A stretch of 14,573 nt of DNA from assembly GCA_050245975.1 (NCBI GenBank), contig JBFWWW010000089.1:1-14573 (forward strand), read 5' to 3'. The notes under the pieces are model-generated. The model did no database searches, was not told the DNA's origin, and worked only from the letters and a program-made list of their open reading frames with translations. The position numbers were made by a program, and so were the translations under genes. Positions 1-7,174 of this stretch are shown piece after piece (positions within the stretch are counted from its first letter, which is position 1; each line of letters begins with the position of its first letter). The DNA is from JBFWWW01 sp050245975. GTDB taxonomy: Bacteria; Pseudomonadota; Alphaproteobacteria; Rhizobiales; Hyphomicrobiaceae.

Positions 1-45
1 GCCGGTACCGGTCGCGAAAATGCGATTGCATCCTCCGATCGGCAT

Positions 46-60
46 TGGCATACCATATAC
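46..60. promoter_or_regulatory. Orphan operator-like site, exact copy of the tctA-side site
   Basis: TGGCATACCATATAC occurs here and again, identically, at 4486-4500 in the tctA/gntR divergent region. Its core TGGCATACCA differs at one position from the perfect palindrome TGGTATACCA found at 4628-4637. FCD-subfamily GntR regulators are known to bind short palindromes of this kind, so this is inferred to be a site for the regulator encoded at 4698-5384. It lies 267 bases before terC and beside the left edge, so its target could be terC or a leftward gene outside the window. Confidence 0.55.
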
Positions 61-262
61 CAATTGGTTTGACGGTGTCGAGGCTGGAGCGCCGCCAAAG
101 ATGACCGCCAGCTGCCGCCAAGCGTGCAGATCAGCGCACGAAGCGTACGCCGGCGGCTTTTGGGGGCGCGTCCGAGTGCCGGCGGCGGGGAATCCGACGC
201 CGAAGTTTGCAGTCCGACACGCGGCGGTTGCGCCCGGAAGCGCTGTGTGAAAAGAAGCGGCG

Positions 263-278
263 CGACCTGTGAAGGTCG
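263..278 (+). other. GNRA-capped hairpin in the terC leader
   Basis: CGACCT (263-268) and AGGTCG (273-278) form a perfect 6-bp stem closed by GTGA, a GNRA-type tetraloop, 48 bases before the terC start. A possible longer-range pairing of GGGCGC near 165 with GCGCCC near 230 lies upstream. TerC-family genes often carry yybP-ykoY manganese riboswitches in their leaders, but I do not see the conserved GGGGAGUAG loop. This is only a structured-leader candidate. Confidence 0.35.
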
Positions 279-326
279 AACAAAGACGACAGGCGTGTGC
301 AACGCCGTGGGGGAGGAAGGAAGACA

Positions 327-1106
327 ATGCTGGCAGCATTTGCCCAGGCGCAGGACTGGACGGGGCAAATCCAGACCTTGTTCGGCGACTACGGCGAGAT
401 CGGTCTCCAGGTCCTCAAGATCATCTGGATCAACATTCTGCTGTCCGGCGACAATGCCGTCGTCATCGCGCTTGCCTGCCGGTCGCTGCCAAAAGCGCAG
501 CGGACGATCGGCATCGTGCTCGGCGCCGGTGTCGCGGTTGTTCTGCGCATCATCTTCACCGTCGGCGTCAATTCACTCATGTCGATGCCGTGGCTGAAGG
601 TTATCGGCAGCGTTCTGCTGTTCTGGGTCGCAATCAAGTTGCTGACCGACGAAGGTCACGACGAAGCCAACGTCAAGCAATCGAGCAGCGTCTGGGGTGC
701 GATCCGCACGATCGCCATCGCCGATATGGTGATGAGCCTGGACAACGTGCTGGCCATCGCCGCTGCTGCGAAAGGCAACGTTTGGCTGATCGTTTTCGGG
801 CTCGCCATCTCCATCCCGCTGATCGTTGCCGGCGCGACGCTCATCATGGCCTTGCTGACCCACCTGCCGGTGCTGGTTTGGGCCGGTGCGGCGCTGCTTG
901 GCTGGATCGCGGGAGATCTGATCGGCTCCGACCCTGCGGCCCTGCCCTATTTCGTCGATGCTGCCGGACGCCTCGGCATGAAGGTATCGACGCTCGAGCA
1001 CGTCGTTGCCGGACTAGGGGCGATGTTCGTGGTGCTGGTGGGCTGGCTTGTGGTGCGGATGCGCGGCGAGCCGGAGAAGTCGACGGACGCCAGCGCTGCC
1101 GAATAG
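327..1106 (+). CDS. TerC/YjbE-family integral membrane protein, possible metal exporter
   Basis: This is a 259-residue multi-pass inner-membrane protein of the TerC family (YjbE-like branch). Family members are linked to metal homeostasis, notably manganese export, and to tellurium resistance; the transported ion cannot be read here. The family hallmarks are two acidic membrane motifs in the two repeat halves: LSGDNAVVIALA (residues 39-50) and DMVMSLDNVLAIAA (133-146). About seven hydrophobic segments are visible, with a short charged C-terminal tail. The ATG at 327 is preferred over an in-frame ATG at 297 because a purine-rich GGGAGGAAGGAAG run (311-323) precedes it and the hydrophobic N-terminus fits. 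It converges on tctB with a 22-base gap and has no obvious functional tie to the oxalate genes, except the distant operator-like site upstream. Confidence 0.9.
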   Translation: MLAAFAQAQDWTGQIQTLFGDYGEIGLQVLKIIWINILLSGDNAVVIALACRSLPKAQRTIGIVLGAGVAVVLRIIFTVGVNSLMSMPWLKVIGSVLLFWVAIKLLTDEGHDEANVKQSSSVWGAIRTIAIADMVMSLDNVLAIAAAAKGNVWLIVFGLAISIPLIVAGATLIMALLTHLPVLVWAGAALLGWIAGDLIGSDPAALPYFVDAAGRLGMKVSTLEHVVAGLGAMFVVLVGWLVVRMRGEPEKSTDASAAE

Positions 1107-1115
1107 GCGGCGCTG
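1091..1115. terminator. Inverted repeat at the terC/tctB convergent junction
   Basis: CAGCGCTGCC (1091-1100) and GGCGGCGCTG (1106-1115) pair over 10 positions with one mismatch, which becomes a U-G wobble in plus-strand RNA. The loop is GAATA. The structure overlaps the terC stop codon and sits between convergent genes, where a bidirectional terminator would be expected. No T-run follows the stem on either strand, so intrinsic termination is uncertain. Confidence 0.35.
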
Positions 1116-1128
1116 GCAAAAGCACGAC

Positions 1129-1668
1129 TCAGCCGAGGCCGAGCATGGCTTCGAGCGGCCCCTTGGGCAGCGGCACGAGAAACCACCGTTCGAACAGGAA
1201 AAACAGCGCCAGCGCGACGCCGATGCCGACGGCGCCAGACTTGAAGAAGTTCTCGTGCCCGAACACGATCATGAAGATGGTGATGAAAATCGCGGAAGCG
1301 ACGTAGATCCCAAGACCCGGTACATCCACGGGACCGATCGAGATGCCGCCGATCAGAGCGACGTAGACGACGGTCGGCAAAAGGATTGCCGTGACGCGGC
1401 CGAATGCGGGACGCGACACGAAGGAGGCGGGACTGCCGCGCAGGATGGCCTGCATCAGGGTTATCAGGCTCGATACCCCGAGTATGGCTGCGACGTAGAA
1501 CGGAAAATATCCCGGTGCGGGTCCTTCGTTCTCGATCCAGCCGTAGCCGTGCTTGACGCTGTCGTAGATCACGACTGCCGCGCCGGCCATCAACAGCAGC
1601 GCGACAACAATTTCCATGGTGCGAACCGACACCAGAGATGGACCGTCTTCGGCGTTCTCGTCTTGCAT
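1129..1668 (-). CDS. tctB: Tripartite tricarboxylate transporter small membrane subunit, TctB family
   Basis: This 179-residue protein is the small membrane component of a TctABC-type (TTT) secondary transporter, partnering the large TctA channel in the inner membrane. Family length is usually about 150-190 residues. It has a short polar N-terminus and about five hydrophobic segments (near 17-36, 54-76, 90-107, 118-136 and 144-161). The TctB-typical region is the loop after the first helix, YDSVKHGYGW followed by GPAPGYFPFYVA, at about 40-61. Start: the ATG at 1668 has AGGTAG a few bases upstream. It is the last gene of the tctA-tctC-tctB operon, 70 bases after tctC, and a strong hairpin lies in that gap. 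The substrate cannot be deduced from this subunit. Confidence 0.9.
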   Translation of the reverse strand: MQDENAEDGPSLVSVRTMEIVVALLLMAGAAVVIYDSVKHGYGWIENEGPAPGYFPFYVAAILGVSSLITLMQAILRGSPASFVSRPAFGRVTAILLPTVVYVALIGGISIGPVDVPGLGIYVASAIFITIFMIVFGHENFFKSGAVGIGVALALFFLFERWFLVPLPKGPLEAMLGLG

Positions 1669-1698
1669 CGGTCGCTACCTTGTTGGTCAGGATCGGCG

Positions 1699-1723
1699 GC
1701 CGGCGGCGGTGATCGCCGCCGGC
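1699..1723 (-). other. Strong hairpin between tctC and tctB
   Basis: GCCGGCGGCG (1699-1708) and CGCCGCCGGC (1714-1723) form a perfect 10-bp, all-GC stem with a 5-base loop. No U-run follows in the minus-strand transcript, so it does not look like an intrinsic terminator. It sits just after the binding-protein stop codon (1739), where processing or stabilising hairpins commonly raise expression of the binding protein above that of the membrane genes. That role is inferred. Confidence 0.55.
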
Positions 1724-1738
1724 GCTATCGAGGCGCTT

Positions 1739-2767
1739 CTATTTGCCCGCGGCGAGGAAGCCCGCTTCCTTCATCAGGTCATGATGGGTCTGCTCGGCGG
1801 CGGCGAGCCACTTCTTGAACGCGTCGCCGGACATGCTCGTCTGGTTGAACGCACCATCCTGCATGAACTTCTTCCATTCGTCGGTCGCTTTGACCTTCTT
1901 GAGGAGGTCGACATAGAAGGCGACCTCCTCAGGCTTCACGTTCGGCGCCATGAAGATGCCGCGGAGCATCTGGTACTCGACATTGAGCCCGGATTCCTTG
2001 CAGGTCGGGATGTCGGACCAGGCCATCGTCGCCGTGACCTTCTCGGTGTAGATGCTGCGCTTGGCGTCGAATATGCACAGAGGACGAAGCGCGCCGGCCT
2101 TCCATTGCGAGACGGCCTCGATCGGGTTGTTGACCGACGAGTTGACGTGCTTGCCGACGAGCTGAACGGCGACCGTGCCGCCACCGCCGTAGGGGACATA
2201 CGTCAGCTTTTTCGGGCTCGTCTCACGCTCCAGCGCGACCGTGATGATCTGATCTTCCTGCTTCGAGCCCGTACCGCCCATCTTGAACTGCTTGTCGGCG
2301 CCGCCCTTGATGGCGGCGATATAGTCCTTCGCCGTCTTGTAGGGCTCTTCGGCGTTCACCCAGAGGATGAACTGGTCGAGCGCCATCATCTCTACGGGCG
2401 TCAGTTCCTTCCAGTTGAACGGCACGCCGGTCGCCATCGGCGTCGTGAAAAGATTCGACAGCGTGATGATGATGACGTGTGGGTCGCCGTTCGACTTCTT
2501 GACCTCGAGGAAGCCTTCGGCGCCGGCGCCGCCGCCCTTGTTGAGGACGACCATCGGCTGCTTCATGAGGTTGTGCTTGGTGACGATGCCCTGAATGAAG
2601 CGCGCCATCTGGTCCGCGCCGCCGCCGGTGCCGGCCGGGATGATGAACGTGACGGGCTTGGTCGGCTCCCAAGCCTGGCCCGCCTGGGACAACCCGCACA
2701 TCGCAAACGCGGCAGCGGCGATGGCGGCGATGCGGCCGGCATGTGATCGTCTTTTCTTCGTCAGCAT
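1739..2767 (-). CDS. tctC: TTT-family periplasmic substrate-binding protein, TctC/Bug type
   Basis: This 342-residue protein is the extracytoplasmic solute receptor of the adjacent TctAB transporter. It captures a carboxylate in the periplasm and delivers it to TctA. It has a clear Sec signal peptide: basic start (MLTKKRRSHAGR), hydrophobic alanine-rich stretch, probable cleavage after AQAGQA-like sequence at residue 32 before WEPTKPV. Family features follow: FIIPAGTGGGADQMAR (about 41-56), VVLNKGGGAGAEG (about 73-85), and YVPYGGGGTVAVQLVG in the middle. Length matches TTT receptors (about 320-345). The ATG at 2767 is chosen because GGAGAGG lies just upstream and the signal peptide begins there; an in-frame ATG at 2836 would add an implausible leader. 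Substrates of this family range over citrate, other carboxylates and aromatic acids. Context points to oxalate or a relative, which is inference. Confidence 0.92.
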   Translation of the reverse strand: MLTKKRRSHAGRIAAIAAAAFAMCGLSQAGQAWEPTKPVTFIIPAGTGGGADQMARFIQGIVTKHNLMKQPMVVLNKGGGAGAEGFLEVKKSNGDPHVIIITLSNLFTTPMATGVPFNWKELTPVEMMALDQFILWVNAEEPYKTAKDYIAAIKGGADKQFKMGGTGSKQEDQIITVALERETSPKKLTYVPYGGGGTVAVQLVGKHVNSSVNNPIEAVSQWKAGALRPLCIFDAKRSIYTEKVTATMAWSDIPTCKESGLNVEYQMLRGIFMAPNVKPEEVAFYVDLLKKVKATDEWKKFMQDGAFNQTSMSGDAFKKWLAAAEQTHHDLMKEAGFLAAGK

Positions 2768-2860
2768 GGTTTCCTCTCCGGTTGATTGTTGGCTTCTTAT
2801 TCGATCGGCGGCTTGTCCTTTCCCAGTGCTCGCCATGTCCCCTCACGCGGGGCCGTCTGC

Positions 2861-4375
2861 TTATTCGGCTGGAGCCGTTCGCGCCGCGCCGCTGCGAAGG
2901 CCACGCAGCCAATCCACCAGCGGCCAGAGCAGCAGGACAAGGCCCAGCGCCATGATCGACCCGACGAGCCAATTGGCCCAGAAGATGCTGAGACCGCCCT
3001 GGCTTCCGAGCATGGCCTGACGGAACGATTCTTCTGCCTTGTCGCCTAGCACGATGGCGAGCACGAGCGGCGGGAGCGGGTATCCGAGCTTCTGAAAAAC
3101 GTAGCCCATCAGGCCGAACAGAACCATCATCCACACGTCGAACATCGAGTTGTGCACGGTGTAGGCGCCGACGGCGCATACGACGAGGATCACCGGCGCG
3201 ATCACCGAAAACGGGATGCGCAGAATGGCGGCGAAGATGGGCACGCAGGTCAGGACGACGAGGAGGCCCGCGATATTGCCGATGTACATCGACGCAATGA
3301 GACCCCAGACGAAATCCTTCTGCTCGACGAACAGCATCGGTCCCGGCTGCAGGCCCCAGATCATCAGGCCGCCGAGCAGGACGGCGGCCGTGGGGGAGCC
3401 GGGGATGCCGAGCGTCAGCATCGGCAGCAGGGCGCTGGTGCCGGCAGCATGTGCGGCCGTTTCCGGCGCGACCACGCCCTCCAACTCGCCACGGCCGAAG
3501 TTATCGCCGTTGCGCGAAAAGCGCTTGGCGATGCCATAGCTCATGAAGGAGGCCGGTGTTGCGCCGCCGGGCGTGATGCCCATCCAGCAGCCGATGATGC
3601 AGGAGCGGATGGAGGTGGCCCAGAAGCCGATCAGCTTCTTCCAGGTCTGCAGAACGGCGTCGAGCCGGATGGCGGCATGCGAGCCCGAGAACTTGAGGCC
3701 GCTCTCCATCGAGGAGAGAATCTCGCCGATGCCGAACAGGCCGATCACCGCGATCAGGAAGTCGAAGCCGTTCAGCAGCTCCTCGTGGCCGAATGTGAGG
3801 CGAAGGGTGCCGGTCATCTTGTCGAGCCCGACCGCGCCCAAGGCGAAGCCGAGGGTCATGGCGGCCAGCGTCTTCCAGGGGCTGGATTTGCCCATGCCGA
3901 CGAAGCTGGCGAACGTCAGGAAGAAGACCGAGAAGAATTCCGCAGGTCCGAATTCGAGCGCGAACTTGGCGACCAGCGGCGCCAGGAAGGTGATGACGAT
4001 GACGGCGACGAGCGCACCGACGAACGATGACGTAAAGGCGGCGGTGAGCGCTTCGTCCGCCCGGCCTTTCTGCGCCAGTGGATGGCCGTCGAATGTCGTC
4101 GCCACCGACCAGGGTTCGCCCGGAATATTGAACAGGATGGACGTGATGGCGCCGCCGAACAGCGCGCCCCAATAGATGCATGACAGCATGATGATCGCCG
4201 ACGTGGGCGGCATCGTGAATGTCAGCGGCAGCAGGATTGCGACGCCGTTCGCGCCCCCAAGACCCGGCAGCACCCCGATGATGACGCCGAGCAGAATGCC
4301 CACCATCATCAGCGCCAGGTTGTACCAGGACAAGGCGACCTTGAAGCCGCCGATCAGTGCACTGATTTCGTCCAC
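2861..4375 (-). CDS. tctA: Tripartite tricarboxylate transporter large membrane subunit, TctA family
   Basis: This 504-residue protein is the large transport subunit of the TTT system, with about 11-12 membrane segments. The usual family length is about 500. Hallmarks seen are GVLPGLGG (34-41), FNIPGEPWSVATTFDGHPL (82-100) and, in the second half-repeat, GITPGGATPASFMSYG and LTLGIPGSPTAAVLLGG. The paired PGLGG/IPG and TPGG/IPG motifs reflect the internal duplication of the family. The start is a GTG at 4375, with AGGGA five bases upstream. The frame is open to 4717, but that extension is basic, lacks family similarity and would cover the operator-like sites. It is the first gene of the minus-strand operon and is transcribed away from the regulator/oxc operon. 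It precedes tctC by 93 bases. Confidence 0.93.
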   Translation of the reverse strand: MDEISALIGGFKVALSWYNLALMMVGILLGVIIGVLPGLGGANGVAILLPLTFTMPPTSAIIMLSCIYWGALFGGAITSILFNIPGEPWSVATTFDGHPLAQKGRADEALTAAFTSSFVGALVAVIVITFLAPLVAKFALEFGPAEFFSVFFLTFASFVGMGKSSPWKTLAAMTLGFALGAVGLDKMTGTLRLTFGHEELLNGFDFLIAVIGLFGIGEILSSMESGLKFSGSHAAIRLDAVLQTWKKLIGFWATSIRSCIIGCWMGITPGGATPASFMSYGIAKRFSRNGDNFGRGELEGVVAPETAAHAAGTSALLPMLTLGIPGSPTAAVLLGGLMIWGLQPGPMLFVEQKDFVWGLIASMYIGNIAGLLVVLTCVPIFAAILRIPFSVIAPVILVVCAVGAYTVHNSMFDVWMMVLFGLMGYVFQKLGYPLPPLVLAIVLGDKAEESFRQAMLGSQGGLSIFWANWLVGSIMALGLVLLLWPLVDWLRGLRSGAARTAPAE

Positions 4376-4485
4376 GAGAGTCCCTTCCCCTGGCCGTTTC
4401 CCCGCGGCGTCCGATTTACGATCGGCTCGCCCTCCGGATCGCCACCTTAAGCCTCTTTGGGCTCTATGCCGGTAGTGGCGATGTC

Positions 4486-4500
4486 TGGCATACCATATAC
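4486..4500. promoter_or_regulatory. Operator-like site on the tctA side
   Basis: TGGCATACCATATAC is an exact copy of the site at 46-60, and the reverse complement of 4623-4637 at 13 of 15 positions. It lies 111 bases before the tctA start. It is inferred to be a binding site for the FCD/GntR protein encoded at 4698-5384. Confidence 0.65.
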
Positions 4501-4502
4501 AT

Positions 4503-4517
4503 GAGACAATCTGTCTC
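4503..4517. promoter_or_regulatory. Second, unrelated palindrome next to the operator-like site
   Basis: GAGACA (4503-4508) and TGTCTC (4512-4517) form a perfect inverted repeat around a 3-base spacer, starting three bases after the operator-like site. Its sequence is unlike TGGTATACCA, so it may bind a different regulator or a different surface of the same one. The odd spacing and 6-base arms suit a dimeric DNA-binding protein. No regulator can be named. Confidence 0.45.
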
Positions 4518-4622
4518 GCAATAGCCACCTCACTCGCGGGCGCACACCGAGGATCTTGACTGCCGATCCGAGTGGTGGCGTTCAAGCGACGGACGCCGCG
4601 CTTGTCGATGTCGGCGGGTATG

Positions 4623-4637
4623 GTGTATGGTATACCA
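4623..4637. promoter_or_regulatory. Operator-like site on the regulator/oxc side, perfect palindromic core
   Basis: GTGTATGGTATACCA matches the reverse complement of the sites at 46-60 and 4486-4500 at 13 of 15 positions. Its core TGGTATACCA (4628-4637) is a perfect palindrome, so it is probably the strongest site. It lies 60 bases before the GTG start of the regulator gene, a position fitting autoregulation together with control of the downstream oxc operon. Confidence 0.7.
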
Positions 4638-4697
4638 AGAACCAGAATAAGTGCGCCAAGCGCGCACCCGGGATAGAAACGCACAGAGAGACGCGTC

Positions 4698-5384
4698 GTG
4701 GCCGACACGCAGCTCAAGATCGCTCCGATTGCCGACAGCCTCAGCCTGAAGGCGCGCGCCTATGAGGCGCTGAAAACGGCAATCACCAACATGAACATCT
4801 ACTCCAGCGACGCGGAGTTGCGCCTCGACGAGCGCGATCTGTCGCAGAGGTTCGGGGTCAGTCGCACACCCCTGCGCGAGGCGTTGGCGCAACTCGATTC
4901 AGAGGGGCTGGTGCGCATCGTTGCCAGGCGCGGCATCTTTATCGTGCGCAAGACCAAGGCCGAGATTCTCGACATGATCACGGTTTGGGCAGCGCTGGAG
5001 AGCATGGCTGCACGCCTTGCAACCAAGGAAGCGACGGACGAAGAGATCCGTTCCCTCCATGCCCTCGTCGATACGTTCTCGGCCGACCAGGTCGCTCAGA
5101 AGATGGGCGAGTATTCCGACGCCAACATCAAATTCCATCAGGCGATCATTGCTCTGAGCAAGTGCGATCTGATTGGCGACATTGCGAACGGCCTGTTCTT
5201 CCATGTCCGAGCCATCCGACAGCGCACGATCGTCGAGCAGGATCGCGCCAAGCGGTCGATCGTCGATCACAAGGAGATCGTGGCGGCGCTCGAGGCTCGT
5301 GACACGGAGCGAGCCGAAAGGCTTGTCCGCGAGCACACGCTGAAGCTCAGGGATCACGTCGAGCGCTTCGTCAATCTTGATTGA
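4698..5384 (+). CDS. GntR-family transcriptional regulator, FCD (FadR-type) subfamily
   Basis: This 228-residue one-component regulator is the probable sensor for the oxalate pathway. An N-terminal winged helix-turn-helix spans about residues 15-84, with the typical DERDLSQRFGVSRTPLREAL (44-63) recognition region and the wing VARRGIFIV (75-83). The C-terminal all-helical FCD ligand domain (about 90-220) carries candidate metal/ligand residues Asn143, His147 (NIKFH), His191 and His213. The effector is likely a small carboxylate or an acyl-CoA, by family analogy only. The start is a GTG at 4698 with GAGAG seven bases upstream. It is the first gene of the plus-strand operon, 44 bases before oxc, and the palindrome TGGTATACCA lies 60 bases upstream. 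This suggests autoregulation and divergent control of tctACB. Confidence 0.92.
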   Translation: MADTQLKIAPIADSLSLKARAYEALKTAITNMNIYSSDAELRLDERDLSQRFGVSRTPLREALAQLDSEGLVRIVARRGIFIVRKTKAEILDMITVWAALESMAARLATKEATDEEIRSLHALVDTFSADQVAQKMGEYSDANIKFHQAIIALSKCDLIGDIANGLFFHVRAIRQRTIVEQDRAKRSIVDHKEIVAALEARDTERAERLVREHTLKLRDHVERFVNLD

Positions 5385-5428
5385 GACGCGCAACCAGCAA
5401 AAACGCAGGAATTCCAGGGAGCGAGACA

Positions 5429-7162
5429 ATGTCGGCAGCGGCGCAGGGCGTTGATCCGAAGATGACGGAAGGGCAGGAGCTGACGGACGGGTTTCATCTG
5501 ATCATCGATGCGCTGAAGCTGAACGGCGTCAAGACCATCTACGGCGTTCCCGGCATCCCGATCACCGATTTTGGCCGCATGGCGCAGGCTGCCGGTATCC
5601 GGGTAATTTCGTTCCGCCACGAGCAGCATGCGGGCAATGCCGCCGCAATCGCGGGTTTTCTCACCAAGCAGCCCGGCATCTGCCTCACGGTTTCTGCGCC
5701 GGGCTTTCTCAATGGCCTCACAGCGCTCGCGAATGCCACCACGAACTGCTTTCCGATGATTCTCATCAGCGGCTCGTCGGAACGCGAAATCGTCGACCTG
5801 CAGCAGGGCGACTACGAGGAGATGGATCAGCTCGCCATCGCCAAGCCCCTGTGCAAGGCGGCGTTCCGCGTGCTTCACGCTGCCGACATCGGGATCGGGA
5901 TCGCGCGCGCGATACGCGCAGCGGTTTCGGGCCGGCCGGGCGGTGTCTATCTCGATCTGCCGGCCAAACTCTTTTCGCAGGTGATGCCGGCGGACGCCGG
6001 AGCGAAGTCTCTGGTCAAGGTCGTGGATGCCGCGCCGGCGCAAATCCCTGCGCAGGCTGCCGTCAAGCGCGCGCTCGAGGTGCTCAAGGGGGCGAAGCGC
6101 CCGCTCATCATTCTCGGCAAGGGCGCGGCTTACGCCCAGGCTGACGATGCCGTTCGCACATTGGTCGAGCGGAGCGGCGTGCCGTTCCTGCCCATGAGCA
6201 TGGCGAAGGGGCTGCTGCCGGATACGCATCCCCAGTGCGCCGGTGCCGCGCGGTCGACGGTGCTCAAGGACTCCGATGTCGTGATGCTGATCGGTGCCCG
6301 TCTCAACTGGCTCCTGTCGCACGGCAAGGGCAAAACCTGGGGCGCGGCGCCGAAGAAATTCATTCAGATCGATATCGAGCCCAAGGAAATGGATTCGAAT
6401 GTCGAGATCGCCGCGCCGGTGGTCGGTGATATCGCCTCGTGTGTTTCCGCCCTACTCGACGGCATGGGCAACAACTGGCCGGCGCCACCTGCCGACTGGA
6501 CCAACGCTGTCAAAACCAAGCGCGAAGAGAACGTCGCCAAGATGGCACCGCGCCTGATGAAGAACACCGCCCCGATGGATTTCCACGGTGCGCTGGGTGC
6601 GCTGCGCACCGTCATCAAGGAGCGGCCCGACGCCATCCTGGTGAACGAAGGCGCCAACACGCTCGATCTGGCGCGCGGCGTCATCGATATGTACCGGCCG
6701 CGCAAGCGCCTCGATGTCGGCACCTGGGGGGTGATGGGCATCGGGATGGGCTTCGCCATCGGCGCCGCCATCGAGACGGGCAAGCCTGTCCTCGCAGTGG
6801 AAGGCGACAGCGCCTTCGGCTTCTCCGGCATGGAGGTCGAGACGATCTGCCGCTACAACCTTCCGGTTTGTGTCGTGATCTTCAACAACAACGGCATCTA
6901 TCGCGGCACGGACGTCAATTCGGCCGGCGCCGACCCCGCGACGACCGTCTTCGTCAAGGATTCCCGCTACGACAAGATGATGGAGGCCTTCGGCGGCGTC
7001 GGCATCCACGTCACGACGCCGGACGAGCTCAAGCGCGCCGTCGACAAGGCGATGGATTCGGGCAAACCGACGCTGATCAACGCGGTCATCGATCCATCGG
7101 CGGGCAGCGAAAGCGGTCGCATCGGCAATCTCAATCCGCAAAGCGTCGTCAAAAAGAAATAA
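5429..7162 (+). CDS. oxc: Oxalyl-CoA decarboxylase
   Basis: This 577-residue thiamine-diphosphate enzyme converts oxalyl-CoA to formyl-CoA and CO2; the Oxalobacter enzyme is about 568 residues. The N-terminal ThDP Pyr domain (about 15-185) has the activating glutamate Glu65 in FRHEQHAGNAAA, followed by the family block SAPGFLNGLTALANATTNCF. RPGGVYLDLP opens the link to the central ADP-binding-type domain (about 205-350). The C-terminal PP domain contains GDSAFGFSGMEVET with FNNNGIYRG about 27 residues later, the GDx(n)NN motif for Mg-ThDP. GDS in place of GDG is usual in Oxc. The ATG at 5429 follows AGGGAGCGAGA; the frame is open upstream to 5381 without a better site. It lies 12 bases before frc, so the two are surely co-transcribed. 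Related 2-hydroxyacyl-CoA lyases are less likely given near full-length Oxc-type motifs and the frc neighbour. Confidence 0.95.
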   Translation: MSAAAQGVDPKMTEGQELTDGFHLIIDALKLNGVKTIYGVPGIPITDFGRMAQAAGIRVISFRHEQHAGNAAAIAGFLTKQPGICLTVSAPGFLNGLTALANATTNCFPMILISGSSEREIVDLQQGDYEEMDQLAIAKPLCKAAFRVLHAADIGIGIARAIRAAVSGRPGGVYLDLPAKLFSQVMPADAGAKSLVKVVDAAPAQIPAQAAVKRALEVLKGAKRPLIILGKGAAYAQADDAVRTLVERSGVPFLPMSMAKGLLPDTHPQCAGAARSTVLKDSDVVMLIGARLNWLLSHGKGKTWGAAPKKFIQIDIEPKEMDSNVEIAAPVVGDIASCVSALLDGMGNNWPAPPADWTNAVKTKREENVAKMAPRLMKNTAPMDFHGALGALRTVIKERPDAILVNEGANTLDLARGVIDMYRPRKRLDVGTWGVMGIGMGFAIGAAIETGKPVLAVEGDSAFGFSGMEVETICRYNLPVCVVIFNNNGIYRGTDVNSAGADPATTVFVKDSRYDKMMEAFGGVGIHVTTPDELKRAVDKAMDSGKPTLINAVIDPSAGSESGRIGNLNPQSVVKKK

Positions 7163-7174
7163 GGGGAGCGTGCA

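Larger units (their letters stand above)
1..326. other. Non-coding region upstream of terC
   Basis: I find no convincing gene here. Open frames in this stretch have no recognisable protein character and overlap one another. The region holds an operator-like 15-mer at 46-60, a perfect 10-base palindrome ACCAATTGGT at 59-68, and a perfect 6-bp hairpin at 263-278. A leftward ATG at 31-29 reads open to the window edge (MQSHFRDRYR), but its only Shine-Dalgarno-like run (GGAGG) directly abuts the ATG, so I do not call it a gene. The region is probably the 5' leader and promoter of terC, with or without the promoter of a leftward gene outside the window. Confidence 0.6.
4376..4697. promoter_or_regulatory. 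Divergent promoter region between tctA and the regulator/oxalate operon
   Basis: This 322-base gene-free stretch must hold the promoters for both operons. It contains an operator-like site at 4486-4500 on the tctA side, a palindrome at 4503-4517, and an inverted, slightly variant operator-like site at 4623-4637 on the gntR side. I see no confident -35/-10 pair on either strand. TTGAC at 4556-4560 has no matching -10 box. The two operator-like sites face each other 122 bases apart, which would allow one regulator to control both directions. Confidence 0.7.

Noticed and set aside
1..31. Leftward gene start (ATG at 31, reading to the left edge)
   Set aside because: Only ten codons are visible, and the GGAGG run has no spacing before the ATG. 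It is kept only as a reason to look left of the window.
148..163. GC-rich run followed by TTTT as an intrinsic terminator
   Set aside because: GCCGGCGGC followed by TTTT does not form a stable stem of useful length with its neighbours, and the T-run has only four bases.
1616..2746. Plus-strand open frame of 376 codons
   Set aside because: It is antisense to tctC, has no ribosome site or domain, and shows the Arg/Asp/Leu-rich bias of a mirror frame.
2839..2852. CCCC/GGGG inverted repeat between tctA and tctC as a terminator
   Set aside because: Four base pairs, no U-run, and located inside an operon.
4376..4717. Upstream extension of tctA to an ATG at 4717
   Set aside because: It would add 114 residues of basic, non-family sequence, overlap the regulator start and cover both operator-like sites. 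The GTG at 4375 has a good AGGGA site and gives the normal family length.
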